Positions 33,706-43,680 of a stretch of 64,000 nucleotides of DNA are shown here, piece after piece. The notes beneath the pieces are model-generated. The model did no database searches and was not told where the DNA came from. It was given only the letters and a program-made list of their open reading frames with translations. The translations under genes were made by a program, and so were the position numbers. Within the stretch, counting starts at the first letter, position 1; every line of letters begins with the position of its first letter. Source of the stretch: Diploptera punctata (Eukaryota; Arthropoda; Insecta; Blattodea; Blaberidae); the NCBI GenBank assembly GCA_030220185.1, contig JASPKZ010007432.1, positions 1,426,001-1,490,000 of the forward strand, in the 5' to 3' direction.

Positions 33706-33869
33706 AGATAACTCTAGTTTTATTCTAGATGTGTTGGAGATGATTTTTTTGTTGATCACTTTAATTTTATCCCAAGTGTGTTGGAAATTAAAATTATTTT
33801 TCATTTTTTAGTTAGATTTTCTAATAAAGCGTGTTGTTTTAGGTTTTTAAAATATTATTTATTTTTTAT

Positions 33870-35250
33870 TTTTGTTATAAGTGAGATTAATCCCAGTCAT
33901 AACGTAGCGTAAAAAGGGTCTTTATTTTTTAAATGACCTTTGGGCCAAGCGGTTGGCCTTGGTTTTGGTAGCTGAACATCACATTTGTATACAGAAACAC
34001 ATAAAACCACAAACAAAATTTATTTATTTAAATTATCAACAACACATAAAAAATATTGAAGCAAACACAGATTAAACCTTTTTAATAAAGAGATGAAATT
34101 CGCCATGTTGAATCGAGCCGAATAGATTAAAACTTGATAATACTCAGAGAGAGTACCATTAAAACAACTTTAGGTTATTAATCATTTTGTTTGACTCTTT
34201 GGTCTTCTTATGATAAAGCACATGTTAAAATAATAAGACTACTATTCTAAAGCTCATGATTCTCGTAATTGATAATAGTATTTAAAATGCATCTTACCCA
34301 TGGAGAGGCTGCACTCGTCCCCAGGAGGACCTGAAGCGGATGCTTTGGTCCTCCACTCCATTCTGATTTTTCCCTAAATTTTTAGAGTTTATCATAATTT
34401 TTACTTTCTCTATTCTTAAAATTCGTGGAAACCCTATTTTCATTACCCAATCTTATTAATATTCCTGGTTCTATCAGGGCCAAGTTGTATAAGATATTTT
34501 CCCACTTATATAATGTATTAGTTCAAAAGGCATAAATGTTTACTGGGTTATATAAGCTTTCGTAAGTGTGTCCCCATAATTTGAAGCTAGTGTTAGTCAA
34601 AAAGGTAAACTTGTTTACTGGGTTATATAAGCTTTCGTAAGTGTGTCCTCATAGTTTGAAAAACATATTGATATGAAATTACTTTTGGTCCAAGATATTC
34701 TATTTTATTATAATTTTCCCCAAATTTTTTATTAACCCATTCGCATCAGAAGACGAGGTACACTCGCCTAACTCTGCCTGTTATATATTTTGCAATATTT
34801 TGTACATCCCTTAGCAGGGTAACCTTTTGTTAACATTGATGAATAGTAGAGTAAAGTGTTTTTGCATTCACCTTTATTTGATATAAAATACCGTTATCTT
34901 TTGTTTGTTTTGAATGACTGAAATTAAGCAATATCATTTATGGTGACTTAAATTCGGTTTCTGGGGAAATGCACTGAACATTTAAACCTGAAGTGAATGG
35001 GTTAAAATATACCCTTGTATGAGCTCTGAGTGTGACTCCAATTCAGCATTATAAAGGTGATTATTTATTTCTTATCTTCTGGTATAATAACCAAGTATAT
35101 ATTGTATATGCTTTATAGGTTTTTTATATATTTTATTATTACTGCGGTTAGGCCCTGCCGTGATCGCAATACTTTTTTAGTTTGGTTTTCTAATAAAGTG
35201 TGTTGTTTTAGTTTTTTTAAGCTATTTTTTTTTATTTTTAGTTTAATTGA
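33870..35250 (+). repeat. dispersed repeat R-A, copy 1
   Basis: Long non-coding repeat sharing block order with 37318-38565: CCCAGTCATAACGTAGCGTA, GTTGGCCTTGGTTTTGGT, ACAACTTTAGGTTATTA, GAGGACC..GGTCCTCC, GGGCCAAGTTGTATAAGAT, TATATAAGCTTTCGTAAGTG and GGTTAGGCCCTGCC. A 76-bp unit (TTTACTGGGTTATATAAGC) is tandemly doubled at 34545-34660. TTTCTAATAAAG.GTGTTG flanks it on both sides (33818, 35185). Identity and function are unknown. Confidence 0.7.
34324..34354. other. conserved stem-loop in R-A
   Basis: GGAGGACC and GGTCCTCC form a perfect 8-bp stem around a 15-base loop. The stem is identical in the second R-A copy (37809-37839) although the loop differs. Confidence 0.45.
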
Positions 35251-35555
35251 TTGTCATAAACCGGAATCCCATGAAAATTTAATTGCTTACGATATTTTTA
35301 GTGTCTAGGCATGAATATAATTATATTTTTTAAAAAAATATTGTTATCTAACATTATTATAATATTTTTTAATATTTTAACATAGATAAATAGTTACAGT
35401 TAATTGTATTCTTCTCATATTTTTTGGATAAATTACAATGTGGTAAGTTTACAAAATTGTCATTAATGTCTTACAGAATAAGATAAAAATGTAAATATCT
35501 TTAAATTCGATACTATTGTAGTGTGAGCTAAAAGTAATACTCTTCCAAAAAAAAA
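35251..35555. other. no recognisable feature
   Basis: Very AT-rich spacer. Confidence 0.4.
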
Positions 35556-35648
35556 AAATCCTCCAGGCCGGATTTGAATCAGCGACCTATGGATTACTGA
35601 AATTATATACCACTACACCACTCTACCAAACTGAGCTACCAGAGGATA
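35556..35648 (-). mobile_element. tRNA-derived SINE head fragment
   Basis: Minus strand CCTCTGGTAGCTCAGTTTGG, a second A-box-like GTGTAGTGGTATA, then B box GATTCAAATCC and CTGGAGGATTTTTTT. The doubled A box and lack of foldable arms exclude a working tRNA; the T run resembles the SINE-5 junction. Confidence 0.5.
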
Positions 35649-35969
35649 TAATATTAATTTCTTACAATGATGGACTAAAAAGTCGATAAGTCCACAACCT
35701 ATTACATATTATATATTATTTATGAAATTATTGTATTGTCATTGGTCCTTTAGAAGTATACAAAGTTTCAAGTTGATCCAATGTTTTTAAGTGGGTGAAA
35801 ATCGTGTTGAAAGATTCTGTTACATAGATAGGTACAGGTCAAGCTAATATAAGGTGTGTAAAAATAACTCTAAACATGACATCTTCGTAAAAAAATGAGT
35901 ATAATAAGGAGACTCGGAAGAAAAAATTGATTATTGCATTCATTATAAACTCCGTTGAGGTGTTATTCA

Positions 35970-36600
35970 CAATTTAGAATTATCAAATAAAATTATATAC
36001 CTTTTTTGAACACTCACACCGGAAAAGGAAACATTGAAATTGGCGAACACATTAAAAAGAAGTGACAAAAACATAAAAATAGCATTTAAAATTAGTGACA
36101 AATTAAACAACATAATCAATAATAGCATTGAAGAAAATAACAAATTCAATAACAAGTTGTATATAAACTAACATGCAAAGACTGTAACAAATGTTATATC
36201 GGAAGAACCAGGAGAAGTTTTAACATCAGATATAAAGAACATTTCAAAGATTTTATTTATGCAAGAGATAAATTAAGCTTTGCAAAACATGTAATTCAGG
36301 CAGGGCACCGCATGCTAGATATTAATAATACACTATTATGCACAAAGATAATAATCCGAATAGAATTAACGTATTGGAGGAATTGGAAATATTTAAACAG
36401 ACCTACAGTGACCTGCTACTAAATGAGAACACACCCAGTACTTCAAACCCACTCTTTAAATTTATAATGGACCAGCCAGTCTTACATTTGAAACCAGTGG
36501 ATGCAGACATACTTCTGCTGAAGATGGGACTAGTCCCGGAAGACCTACAGTAACTTCATGTTTCAACGGTTGAGGAGATGGACCTAAAAGATATATAATT
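35970..36600 (+). mobile_element. PLE, 3' part with GIY-YIG endonuclease remnant
   Basis: Coding sequence is readable in two frames: LKLANTLKRSDKNIKIAFK, then YKLTCKDCNKCYIGRTRRSF and NIRYKEHF (GIY-YIG-type core with the CxxC pair typical of PLEs), then after a frameshift near 36344 a run to 36553. A hammerhead-like fold overlaps the end of the frame, and the 3' flank (TTGAGGAGATGGACCTAAAA) matches the palindrome at 13168-13427. It is 5'-truncated and the start is not resolved. Confidence 0.8.
36515..36550 (+). ncRNA. hammerhead-ribozyme-like fold, degenerate
   Basis: CTG, CTGAAGA, stem II GGGAC-TA-GTCCC, GGAA in place of GAAA, weak stem III, CTA and CAG returning to stem I. The same layout as 13283-13318 but with a different core change. 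Confidence 0.55.
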
Positions 36601-36727
36601 TTATGTTATAATTCTAAATTGTGGTTAATGCATTATAAGCTGAATGAAAGCTCTTTCTGGTAATGAACTGCAAATAAACTTTCAAAGCAGCAGCTCAAAA
36701 TGATGATGTTGAAATAGTATATTACAG

Positions 36728-37118
36728 AGCACCAAGATGCTTCTTCATTCAAGAACAGAAGAATGAAGTTATCAATAGATGGTAGATGGAATAGAAAAAC
36801 AAATCAAAAGTAAAGCATAATATTTCTTAGTTTTTTAATATTTTATGCTCATAGATTAAGTGATCCACAGGTAGAGCTCCTGATTACAAATCATATTGGA
36901 TTATCAGCAATTTGAATCAATGTAGATATGACTTTGTTTTTCCATGACCTGTTACCATCGCAGTGTACTCAGCTGTAATTTAAATTTTAAGTCTTAGTCA
37001 CTGCTTAATGAATGGGAAGGATGTTACTTTTGATATGTTGTTCTATTCCATCTTCCATCTATTGATAATTTCATTCTTCTGTTCTTGAATAAAGAAGCTT
37101 CTTGGTGCTAATCATAAA
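36728..37118. repeat. fold-back element enclosing a SINE-like segment
   Basis: Arms of about 80 bp: AGCACCAAGATGCTTCTTCA and its complement TAAAGAAGCTTCTTGGTGCT, with ATGGTAGATGGAATAGA against TCTATTCCATCTTCCAT further in. The loop (36850-37010) has degenerate Pol III boxes (ACAGGTAGAGCTC, CAATTTGAATC). No target duplication was recognised. Confidence 0.65.
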
Positions 37119-37808
37119 AGAGGAAAACAGGCACCAACTAAAGAAGAATTTATAAATAAGTTTTTTAAAACTTTTCACAAGATCTATTAAATCTATAGAT
37201 CATAAATTAATGAGTCATAACTATGAATAAATCTATAGACTTTAAAACAATTATGGTGTTGTTTTAGAAAGTTATTAATAATTCTGCAATTGTGTTACTA
37301 TGCTTATTTCCTAAGTTGTTTAATTTTTGTTATGATGGAAGTTAACCCCAGTCATATCGTAGCGTAAAATGGATCTCTATAGTTTAAGTGATCTTTGGCC
37401 CGAGCAGTTGGCCTTGGTTTTGGTGGGGTAACTTCACATATAAACATATTAAAACAAATATTAACTGTATTTATTTAAATAAAACAGAACACAAAGAGAA
37501 ATATTGACCAAAACATATAAAGCAAAGGGATTAAAGGTAGTTAAAAATCGCCATGTGGAAATGTGCCAATTAAATTAAAAAAGCTTGATAATACTTAATG
37601 GGAGAACCATTTAAAAACAACTTTAGGTTATTATTCTAAGTTATTTGACCCTTTGGTTTTCTCATGATAAAGTATATTCTTAATAATTATCCAAAATTAT
37701 TCTAGTTATTTTTCTTTAGAATCTATGACCATTTTAAAAAACATGAACTTTTTAGAGTGATGATAAATATATGTTTCTTACCCATGAAGAGGCTGCTCTC
37801 GTCCCCCA

Positions 37809-37839
37809 GGAGGACCTGGAGCGAATGCACTGGTCCTCC
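37809..37839. other. conserved stem-loop in R-A
   Basis: GGAGGACC/GGTCCTCC 8-bp stem, identical to that in copy 1. Confidence 0.45.
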
Positions 37840-38001
37840 ACACCGTTCTGTCTTACCTCCCAAAACTTAAGAGTTTATATATCCTAATTTTTACCTTTCT
37901 TTATTTTCAAAATTCGTGGAAACTCTATTTTCCTTACCCAATCTTTCATAATATTCCTAGCTCTCTCAGGGCCAAGTTGTATAAGATGTTTTCCCCTTAT
38001 A

Positions 38002-38123
38002 TAGGGTTTCCAGTATAAAACCGGACACTCTGCGGCTGGCAGAGTGAAATGCGGACGGGGAGAGAGCGCTGCCTGACGGGTGAAACCCCGTGAGGCGTGT
38101 CCGGTTTTATATTGGAAGCCCTG
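38002..38123. mobile_element. MITE, 122 bp, TA target
   Basis: Terminal inverted repeats TAGGGTTTCCAGTATAAAAC (left) and CAGGGCTTCCAATATAAAAC (right, other strand), continuing through CCGGACAC. It is flanked by TA. R-A copy 1 lacks it (TTATATAATG near 34504). Tc1/mariner-type by its TA target. Confidence 0.82.
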
Positions 38124-38380
38124 TATATAATGTGTTAGTCAAAAGAGCAAAGTTGTTTACTGGATTATATAAGCTTTCGTAAGTGTGTCCTCATAGTTTG
38201 AAAAATATATTGATGTGAAATCACTTCTAGTCTAAGATATTCTATTTTATTACAGTTTTTACCCTCGTTTTTTATTTATAAAACCCTTGTATGAACTTTG
38301 AGTGTAACTTCAATCAGCATATCAAAGGTGATTATTTATTCCCTATCTTCTGGTATAATAAACAAGTATATTGTGTATAT

Positions 38381-38483
38381 AATATTTAATTTTTTGAGGT
38401 TATTTTAATTATATTATTTTTGGTCTGGACATCTTACCTCAATATTAATATTGAGGTAAGATGTCCAGACCAAAAATAATATA
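38381..38483. mobile_element. PLE terminus, minimal palindrome of 103 bp
   Basis: An exact 13-bp target duplication ATATTGTGTATAT (38368-38380, 38484-38496). The inside is a near-perfect palindrome: TTTTTGGTCTGGACATCTTA, then ACCTCAATATTAATATTGAGGT at its centre. The sequence is the extreme end of the PLE family at 43569-45143. R-A copy 1 is uninterrupted at the corresponding position (near 35092). Confidence 0.85.
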
Positions 38484-38595
38484 ATATTGTGTATATGTTT
38501 TATCGGTTTTTTATATTATTTTTTTTATTATGGCAGTTAGGCCCAGCCACAACAATTTTATATAGGGGAAACATAAATTCATGTAAATATTTATT

Positions 38596-38950
38596 ATATT
38601 ATTTTTAGTCTGATCATCTTACCTCAATATTAATGTTGATTTGTTCTTGGATATGTTTCAAAACAATTCTGTTTTATCGTCAGCTTGTCCAGACTGGTTT
38701 GATTTATGTTGCACACCCTGGATGTCGATGTCAGCTCCATCCTGTGGTTGGCCAAAGAACTTCCAATCAAGGTCACACTCTGTCAGTATTTCAAAATTCA
38801 TAACTCTGTTTTTGTTCTTCTGAATATACATTTTTTCCCAAATAGCCAGCTCTTTTTATATTTTCTAACTGTTTTAATAATTAATAAGATGATCAGACTA
38901 AAAATAATATAATTAAATAACCTCAAAATATCACTTCCTAAAATTAAATA
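38596..38950 (+). mobile_element. PLE, palindrome-ended deletion copy
   Basis: An exact 13-bp target duplication GTAAATATTTATT (38583-38595, 38951-38963). The end of the GIY-YIG frame lies on the minus strand at 38700-38860 (MNFEILTE-like). A degenerate ribozyme fold lies at 38646-38690 (CTGACGA, AAAACA/TGTTTT, GAAAC, ATATC). The right arm retains only about 28 bp of the inverted end before the tail ACCTCAAAATATCACTTCC. Most of the second arm is deleted. Confidence 0.82.
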
Positions 38951-39506
38951 GTAAATATTTATTCCTGATATGTAGTATTTACTGTGGAGTGATGGAGCAT
39001 ACTGCTAATAAAAATAAACAAAAAATGGGGGGGTCATCATTTTCAAATCTTTTGTTATAAGGTAAGTGATTATTCTAACTGTAATTGAAGTTAAGAAATC
39101 CACATGCTTGAATTGATACGTTAGATACATGAGCCTTTACTGGCCACTGTATTAGCTGGCATGCACACTCTTGGCACATTACAAAAATAATGGTATTGTA
39201 TATATGGAATATTCCAGAAATATATAGTATAATCAAATTTACTTAAAAAAACCACAGGAAAAGCAACTTAATCCCTCAAAGTTGGTGCAATTATATGTCC
39301 GGCCATACCCTGTTGCAGGAGGAGTTTTCACAGGAATTTAAATCCAGCCCATGCATTGTGAGTATTCCAATAACACATCTGAGTACCGGTAATTTAAATG
39401 ATTTTGTGATTCATTTGTGGTGTATCCTTAATATAATATTTAATTCATTAAATTTAATATGGTTCTCACAAAACATCTCCGCATGTGTAGACTTATTGAT
39501 GATTGA

Positions 39507-39604
39507 AATTCATCAGAGAAAATTTTTTTGACAACTCACCTCATGTTCTCCGATGAATTTCAATGATTATACTTCATAAAGTTTATTTCCCAACATTAAC
39601 TTAA
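39507..39604 (+). mobile_element. PLE scrap, about 98 bp
   Basis: GAAATTCATCAGAGAA and TTCTCCGATGAATTTC form inverted arms, followed by the tail ATACTTCATAAAGTTTATTTCCC-type end. It is flanked by TATTGATGATTG and TACTGATGATTG. R-B copy 2 (near 48066) shows the uninterrupted site. Confidence 0.65.
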
Positions 39605-40112
39605 TATTACTGATGATTGTTGTGCCACAGTTGAAATAGGCCCTATATGTAAGTTTATCACATAAATAAAGCAGTGAATTGCAATAGGAATTCTTTGAAG
39701 AATTCAGAGAACTGCAACTACCTAAGGACACAATGAAATATTTTCACAAAAAGAAGGGTCTTAAAAAGGAAAAGGGACCAGAATGGGCTTGAGAAATTAG
39801 TTTGGTGTGATAAATCTTCAAAGCATAAACAGTTTGACACCTTGGGCAACAATAAGTGGATTTTTTCCCCTTTCAATGTTTATTACAAACGCATTGCTTT
39901 TATAGGTTGACCTACTTTCCTGTAGCGGCAATCTTCTCCAAATATGTCTTGTAATACTCTGGAAACATTATTTTAGGTCGTATGCCTTGAGAGAATTTTC
40001 TTTCTACACATTATCCCTGTTGTGCTAAAAGACTTTATCAAATCTAAATTTCAATTTGTCTTCCTTCTGGTTGCAAGGCGAAACCAATTGATGATTTGTG
40101 CCTATAATAACT

Positions 40113-40425
40113 TCACAGGAGGTGTGAATTTGAAAGATCAACATGCTACAAGCCAGAAGATTGAGGGTTTGAGTCCCGATGGGTCAGAATTTTTAAACTG
40201 AACCAAAACTTATGGCAGCACTGTAACCCCGGGGTTGACTCAGTCTCTAATAGAAATGAGTACCAGATGCTTGTTATGGGATAAAGACGGTCATCAGGCA
40301 GAGATAAGAACCTGGCTTACATCAAGTGCCGATTGTCTAGGAAAAGTGGGAGTCTTAATCTACTAATACCCCAAAGGGCTCCTAAGGTCTGTAGTGGGAC
40401 CACTTACCTTTTAGATACTGGGTGA
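40113..40425 (+). mobile_element. SINE-1, head damaged
   Basis: B box GGGTTTGAGTCCC, then TTTTTAAACTGAACC, GGGGTTGACTCAGTC, GTACCAGATGCTTGTTATGG, GCCGATTGTCTAGG and GTGGGACCACTTACCTTT. The A box is lost. It is present at the same point in R-B copy 2, so it inserted before the R-B copies separated. Confidence 0.82.
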
Positions 40426-40481
40426 ATAGTATACTACTCTTTCATAATGTAAGGATATCGTCAATTTAAATATTTTCCTTT

Positions 40482-40511
40482 GATATATATATATATATAT
40501 ATATATATATC
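40482..40511. repeat. (AT)n microsatellite
   Basis: About 14 AT units, absent from the other R-B copy where a short imperfect tract stands. Confidence 0.9.
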
Positions 40512-40786
40512 TGAAATTTATTATTGAGGTACTGTACTATTGCATAAATCAGAAATAACTTTTTTGGGCCTTTATATGTAGTGAATTTTGCATCATTGTT
40601 GTTAAAAATGAAGAAATTGGAAAATAGATTCAAATTGATAGACAATCTAATCTAAAAAAGAAGGCAGATTTATTTTTCTAAGTAATCCTTTATCAAGTTA
40701 TAAATATAAGAAAAATGCCAGAGGCTGCAAGAACGAAAGCAAATTTACGCACTAATATAAACTTTAAAGTCTCTTATTAAGTTATG

Positions 40787-41633
40787 TAGAAGGAAATAAC
40801 ACTATGAGGTTCTTTAATATTGTTTATTTTTAATTATTTCACTCACCTCATACTTCATAATGCATAGCAGACCCTGGGTTTCTTCACGTAATTTGTGACA
40901 TTGTCAATGCTGCGTCACGTTCACAACTGACGTCCAACGGCCTTCTATCCTGCAGACTGACCTCCGCGCCATCTGGTGGCCGACCGAAGAATTTCCAAAT
41001 CAGTCCTCTTTCTTTATAACCGGGTATTTCAAAATTCATAGTTGTATTTTCATTCTTGCATATGTAAATTTTTTCCCAAATTGTGAGCTCCTTCGGTTTT
41101 TCCAATTGTTTAAGTAATTTTGTTTTGGTTTCTATTCTATGTTTTTCTGACCAGGCATGTGCAGCTATTGCAGATTTTTCGGTTTCTCCATTTTTAACAT
41201 TTCTGAGGTGTTCTTTTAATCTTGTATTTAGATTCCTTTTTGTTTTTCCTATGTATATCTTTTCACAATCTTTACAATTAATTTGATAAATTCCCGATTT
41301 TTTGCAGTCTTCAATTTTTTCATTTTTGTTGGTTTTTATTAAATTACCTAAGCTGTAATCATTTTTCGGTGCTAATTTAATGTTGAATTTGTTGAAAATT
41401 TTTTGAAACTTGTCAAATACGAAAGGATGGTATGTGAACTTCTTGAATTTTTTGCCTATATTTTTATCTGTCTGAAGAGTACTTTCATTGATGACTTTTT
41501 GTTCTTTGAATTTATTTATTTTCTTGTGTATCATTTTCTTGTGAAAACCATTATCCTTAGCAATTTGTATGATGTGTTCTTTCTCTTTATTGTAATTTTC
41601 TTTAATATCATACCTAGGAATGGAGGGAAGGAA
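40787..41633 (-). mobile_element. PLE, 5'-truncated, GIY-YIG frame open
   Basis: The tail GAAGGAAATAACACTATGAGG lies at the left end and the element is 5'-truncated at the right. The flanks TATTAAGTTATG (40775-40786) and TCTTAAGATATG (41634-41645) may be a worn target duplication. It inserted into R-B copy 1. Unlike most PLEs here it is not palindromic. The ribozyme region near 40880-40900 is too worn to fold. Confidence 0.8.
40884..41534 (-). CDS. PLE GIY-YIG endonuclease domain, partial polyprotein
   Basis: 216 residues are open from an internal methionine; the frame continues open upstream to about 41638 (RYDIKENYNKEKEHIIQIAK), so the ATG is not a true start. The linker YHPFVFDKFQKIFNKFNIKL is followed by the nuclease core at about residues 78-115: SGIYQINCKDCEKIYIGKTK, R at KRNLNTRLKEH, then WEKIYICKNEN with the conserved Glu. 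In PLEs this domain follows the reverse transcriptase and cuts target DNA. The C-terminal RPPDGAEV precedes the 3' end. Without the reverse transcriptase it is a fossil fragment. Confidence 0.85.
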   Translation of the reverse strand: MIHKKINKFKEQKVINESTLQTDKNIGKKFKKFTYHPFVFDKFQKIFNKFNIKLAPKNDYSLGNLIKTNKNEKIEDCKKSGIYQINCKDCEKIYIGKTKRNLNTRLKEHLRNVKNGETEKSAIAAHAWSEKHRIETKTKLLKQLEKPKELTIWEKIYICKNENTTMNFEIPGYKERGLIWKFFGRPPDGAEVSLQDRRPLDVSCERDAALTMSQIT

Positions 41634-41645
41634 TCTTAAGATATG

Positions 41646-42062
41646 GAATGGAAAATTATTTTCTTAGAATTTATTTAAGTTCCTCTGTTTTGTTCCTATT
41701 TGTATTTATTGTAAGCTCTCATTCAATACAATTATTTTGCTGTTTATGGTATAAAATTAGAACAGGTACATAAAATACTTTCTTATAGTAATACATATTC
41801 ATTTTTAGCTATTATTTTGAAAAATGCATCATATCTAAGCAATTTCACTATTTAGTACCTATGACTTGTCTTAGTTTCAGATTCTGGAGGAAAAAAAATT
41901 ACTTATGAACATGTTTGCTATAATTATTTCTTAGGGAGTTACAAAAAATCAGCATATTTGAGTTATATGATCATGATAGCATATAAAATAAATTCCATTT
42001 ACATTCAAATTCATAGGAAAGAATACTAATTTTGGATGTATAAGCACATTACTTTTATTTAA
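41646..42062. other. no recognisable feature
   Basis: AT-rich spacer. Confidence 0.4.
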
Positions 42063-42144
42063 CTTCACAGGGAAAAAAATGCTATGAGGTTTAATTTAAG
42101 AATTAAATTAATGTTTTATTACCTCACCTCATATCCTTTTTCTT

Positions 42145-42183
42145 CTAGACTGCAGTTTCAGAGCTTATCTCTATCATCAGTAG
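42145..42183 (-). ncRNA. hammerhead ribozyme, consensus core
   Basis: Minus strand: CTA, CTGATGA, stem II AGAG-ATAAG-CTCT, GAAA, stem III CTGCAG (self-complementary ACTGCAGT), cleavage GTC, TAG. All invariant core bases are present, with a 3-bp stem I next to the core. The plus-strand mirror at 42322-42360 has G of GAAA changed to A. Confidence 0.78.
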
Positions 42184-42321
42184 CCTCTTGTCGACCAGTG
42201 TTATGTCATTTCTTGGTTGTTTTTCTTCTTCCTTCTATCGGTGGACTGATGAACCTCTGGATCACCAATAGAAGGAAGGAGAAAACTGCCAAGAAACGAC
42301 ATAACACCAGTCGATGAGAGG

Positions 42322-42360
42322 CTACTGATGATGGAGATAAGCTCCAAAACTGCAGTCTAG
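42322..42360 (+). ncRNA. hammerhead-ribozyme-like fold, one core change
   Basis: CTA, CTGATGA, stem II GGAG-ATAAG-CTCC, then AAAA where GAAA is required, CTGCAGTC, TAG. The stem II change is compensatory (GGAG/CTCC against AGAG/CTCT in the mirror copy). Confidence 0.65.
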
Positions 42361-42526
42361 AAGAAAAAGGATATGAGGTGAGGTAATAAAAACATTAATT
42401 TAATTCTTAGATAACATTTAAATTATTCAGTTACTGTTGCAATATATTATTTTTCCCACTGCAAGTATAATTTCATAAAATTCTGGATAAGGGACATACC
42501 AATTATTCAACTTTATGTGAACATAA

Positions 42527-43425
42527 GAGGGTGATTCCAAAAGTAATATCTGGTCTCGTTCTCCACATGAATAAGTGTTGGTAGCATCACTTTTTTTGTT
42601 CCACTGTTTAGCTGGGTTCAGTATATTGTGTGGTTGCATTCAACGTTTTCTCTAATTAAGATGGGTGTTTAAAGTGTTGCAACAATAGAAACTCTGCCAA
42701 GTATGAAGTACATGGAATAGTTTTTGTGGGCAAAAATATTGACAGTAGCAGCTATTCATGATGAGATTACTGCAGTGTATGGGGACATTATGAGTGACGG
42801 TGTTCGGATGTTGGGGTGTGAATTTCTAGATGGGCACACTAACATCCATGATGAAGAACAAAGAGACAGACTATCTGTTGTGAATGATGAACTAGTTGCA
42901 ATAGTGGATGAAATGGTAAGACAGAATCGCCGTTTCACAATTTTTTTTTGCAAATCAGTCGGACTGTTCTGTACAAAGTAATGACACAAAGTTTTACACT
43001 ATTGATAAGTTTTGTGCTTGTTGGGTGCTGAAAATTCTGTCTGAAGCTCAAAAACCAATAGGATGGGAGCAGCAAACCCTCTTCCAACAGATCCGATGGG
43101 AAGTGTTGATCATCCACCTTATTGTCCTGACTTGGTTCCGAGTGATTTCCACCTTTTCCCAAACATGAAGAAATGGCTTGGATCACAGCAGTTTCAAATG
43201 GATGAGGCACTCAAGGAGCTCAAGTAGAGTGTCAATGGAGGGCTATAGTCACAGGCAGCAGAGTTTTAGCTTGTGAAGCATTAAGACAAATGTTTGAATG
43301 TAAACGGAAATTATATTGAAAAAAAAACTGAAATGTATATCTTTCACTCATATGTAAGAACATTCCTACAACAGTTTTCAGAAAGAAACATACCAGAACT
43401 TCTTTCTGAATCATCCTCGTATAAA
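42527..43425 (+). mobile_element. mariner remnant with internal deletion
   Basis: Worn ends GAGGGTGATTCCAAAAG (left) and GAGGATGATTCAGAAAG (right, other strand). The N-terminal transposase is readable at 42724-42960 (AIHDEITAVYGD, LSVVNDELVAIVDEMVRQNR), then after a deletion of the central core the third catalytic block PPYCPDLVPSDFHLFPNMKK at 43115-43175. The first two catalytic aspartates are gone. Non-functional, and a different lineage from 49251-50529. Confidence 0.8.
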
Positions 43426-43620
43426 ACACCATACTGATATATTAATTTTTAATGATAATTCTTTAACAAATAATCAATGTCAGCTTATGGGTATAGCATT
43501 AAATAGATTATAATGAAATAAAAAAATCGCTTTATAAAGTTAATTGTAATTTATGCACATAGATTTAATTATATTATTTTTGGTCTGGACATCTTACCTC
43601 AATATTAATGTTGATTTGTT

Positions 43621-43666
43621 CTTGGACATGTTTCAAAACAATTCTCTGTTTTATCTTCAGCTTTCC
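43621..43666 (-). ncRNA. hammerhead-like fold (PLE), stem I weak
   Basis: CTGAAGA, stem II AAAACA/TGTTTT, GAAAC, self-complementary ACATGT, GTC. Core and stems II and III fit; I cannot extend stem I beyond one pair. An identical mirror fold is at 45005-45050. Confidence 0.6.
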
Positions 43667-43680
43667 CAGACTGGTTTTAT

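Larger units (their letters stand above)
30345..33840. repeat. palindrome (about 170-bp arms) interrupted by the RTE LINE
   Basis: The left arm (30345-30520) reads TTAATTTTCAACACGTTTGG, ATCATCTCCAACACATCTAG, ACTCTAGTT... in complement. The right arm begins at 30570 (AAAAAGCACCCCACGCTTTT), reaches the LINE at 30637 and resumes at 33706 through GATGTGTTGGAGATGATTTT to TAATAAAGCGTGTTG. The loop is about 50-70 bases near 30545. The element class is unknown. Confidence 0.7.
37318..38565 (+). repeat. dispersed repeat R-A, copy 2
   Basis: Same block order as copy 1 (CCCAGTCATATCGTAGCGTA, GTTGGCCTTGGTTTTGG, ACAACTTTAGGTTATTATT and so on), with two private insertions: a MITE at 38002-38123 and a PLE palindrome at 38381-38483. 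Copy 1 gives the empty sites. Confidence 0.7.
39295..40774 (+). repeat. dispersed repeat R-B, copy 1
   Basis: Matches 47205-49248 in the same order: AGTATTCCAATAACACAT, CTTAATATAATATTTAATT, TGTTGTGCCACAGTTGAA, GAATTCTTTGAAGAATTCAG, AGAAGGGTCTT, a shared SINE-1 at the same point, and GCACTAATATAAACTT. A PLE scrap (39507-39604) and the PLE at 40787 are private to this copy. No coding capacity was recognised. Confidence 0.72.
42065..42415 (-). mobile_element. PLE terminus, palindromic copy with consensus ribozyme
   Basis: Tail GGGAAAAAAATGCTATGAGG at the left, then arms of about 150 bp: ATTAAATTAATGTTTTATTA and CCTCACCTCATATCCTTTTT against their complements ending near 42412. They meet around 42240 (CTTCCTTCTATCGGTGG / CCAATAGAAGGAAGGAG). 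The centre carries the last codons of the GIY-YIG frame. The target duplication was not recognised. Confidence 0.8.

Noticed and set aside
33870..35250. R-A as an LTR retrotransposon (flanking TTTCTAATAAAG direct repeats)
   Set aside because: The flanking repeats are only about 65 bp, lack TG...CA ends, and no gag/pol or primer-binding site is visible; the second copy has no matching pair.
40884..41534. Host GIY-YIG nuclease gene (216 residues, open)
   Set aside because: Followed by the PLE tail, 5'-truncated within the PLE polyprotein frame, and inserted in a dispersed repeat; it is part of a retroelement.
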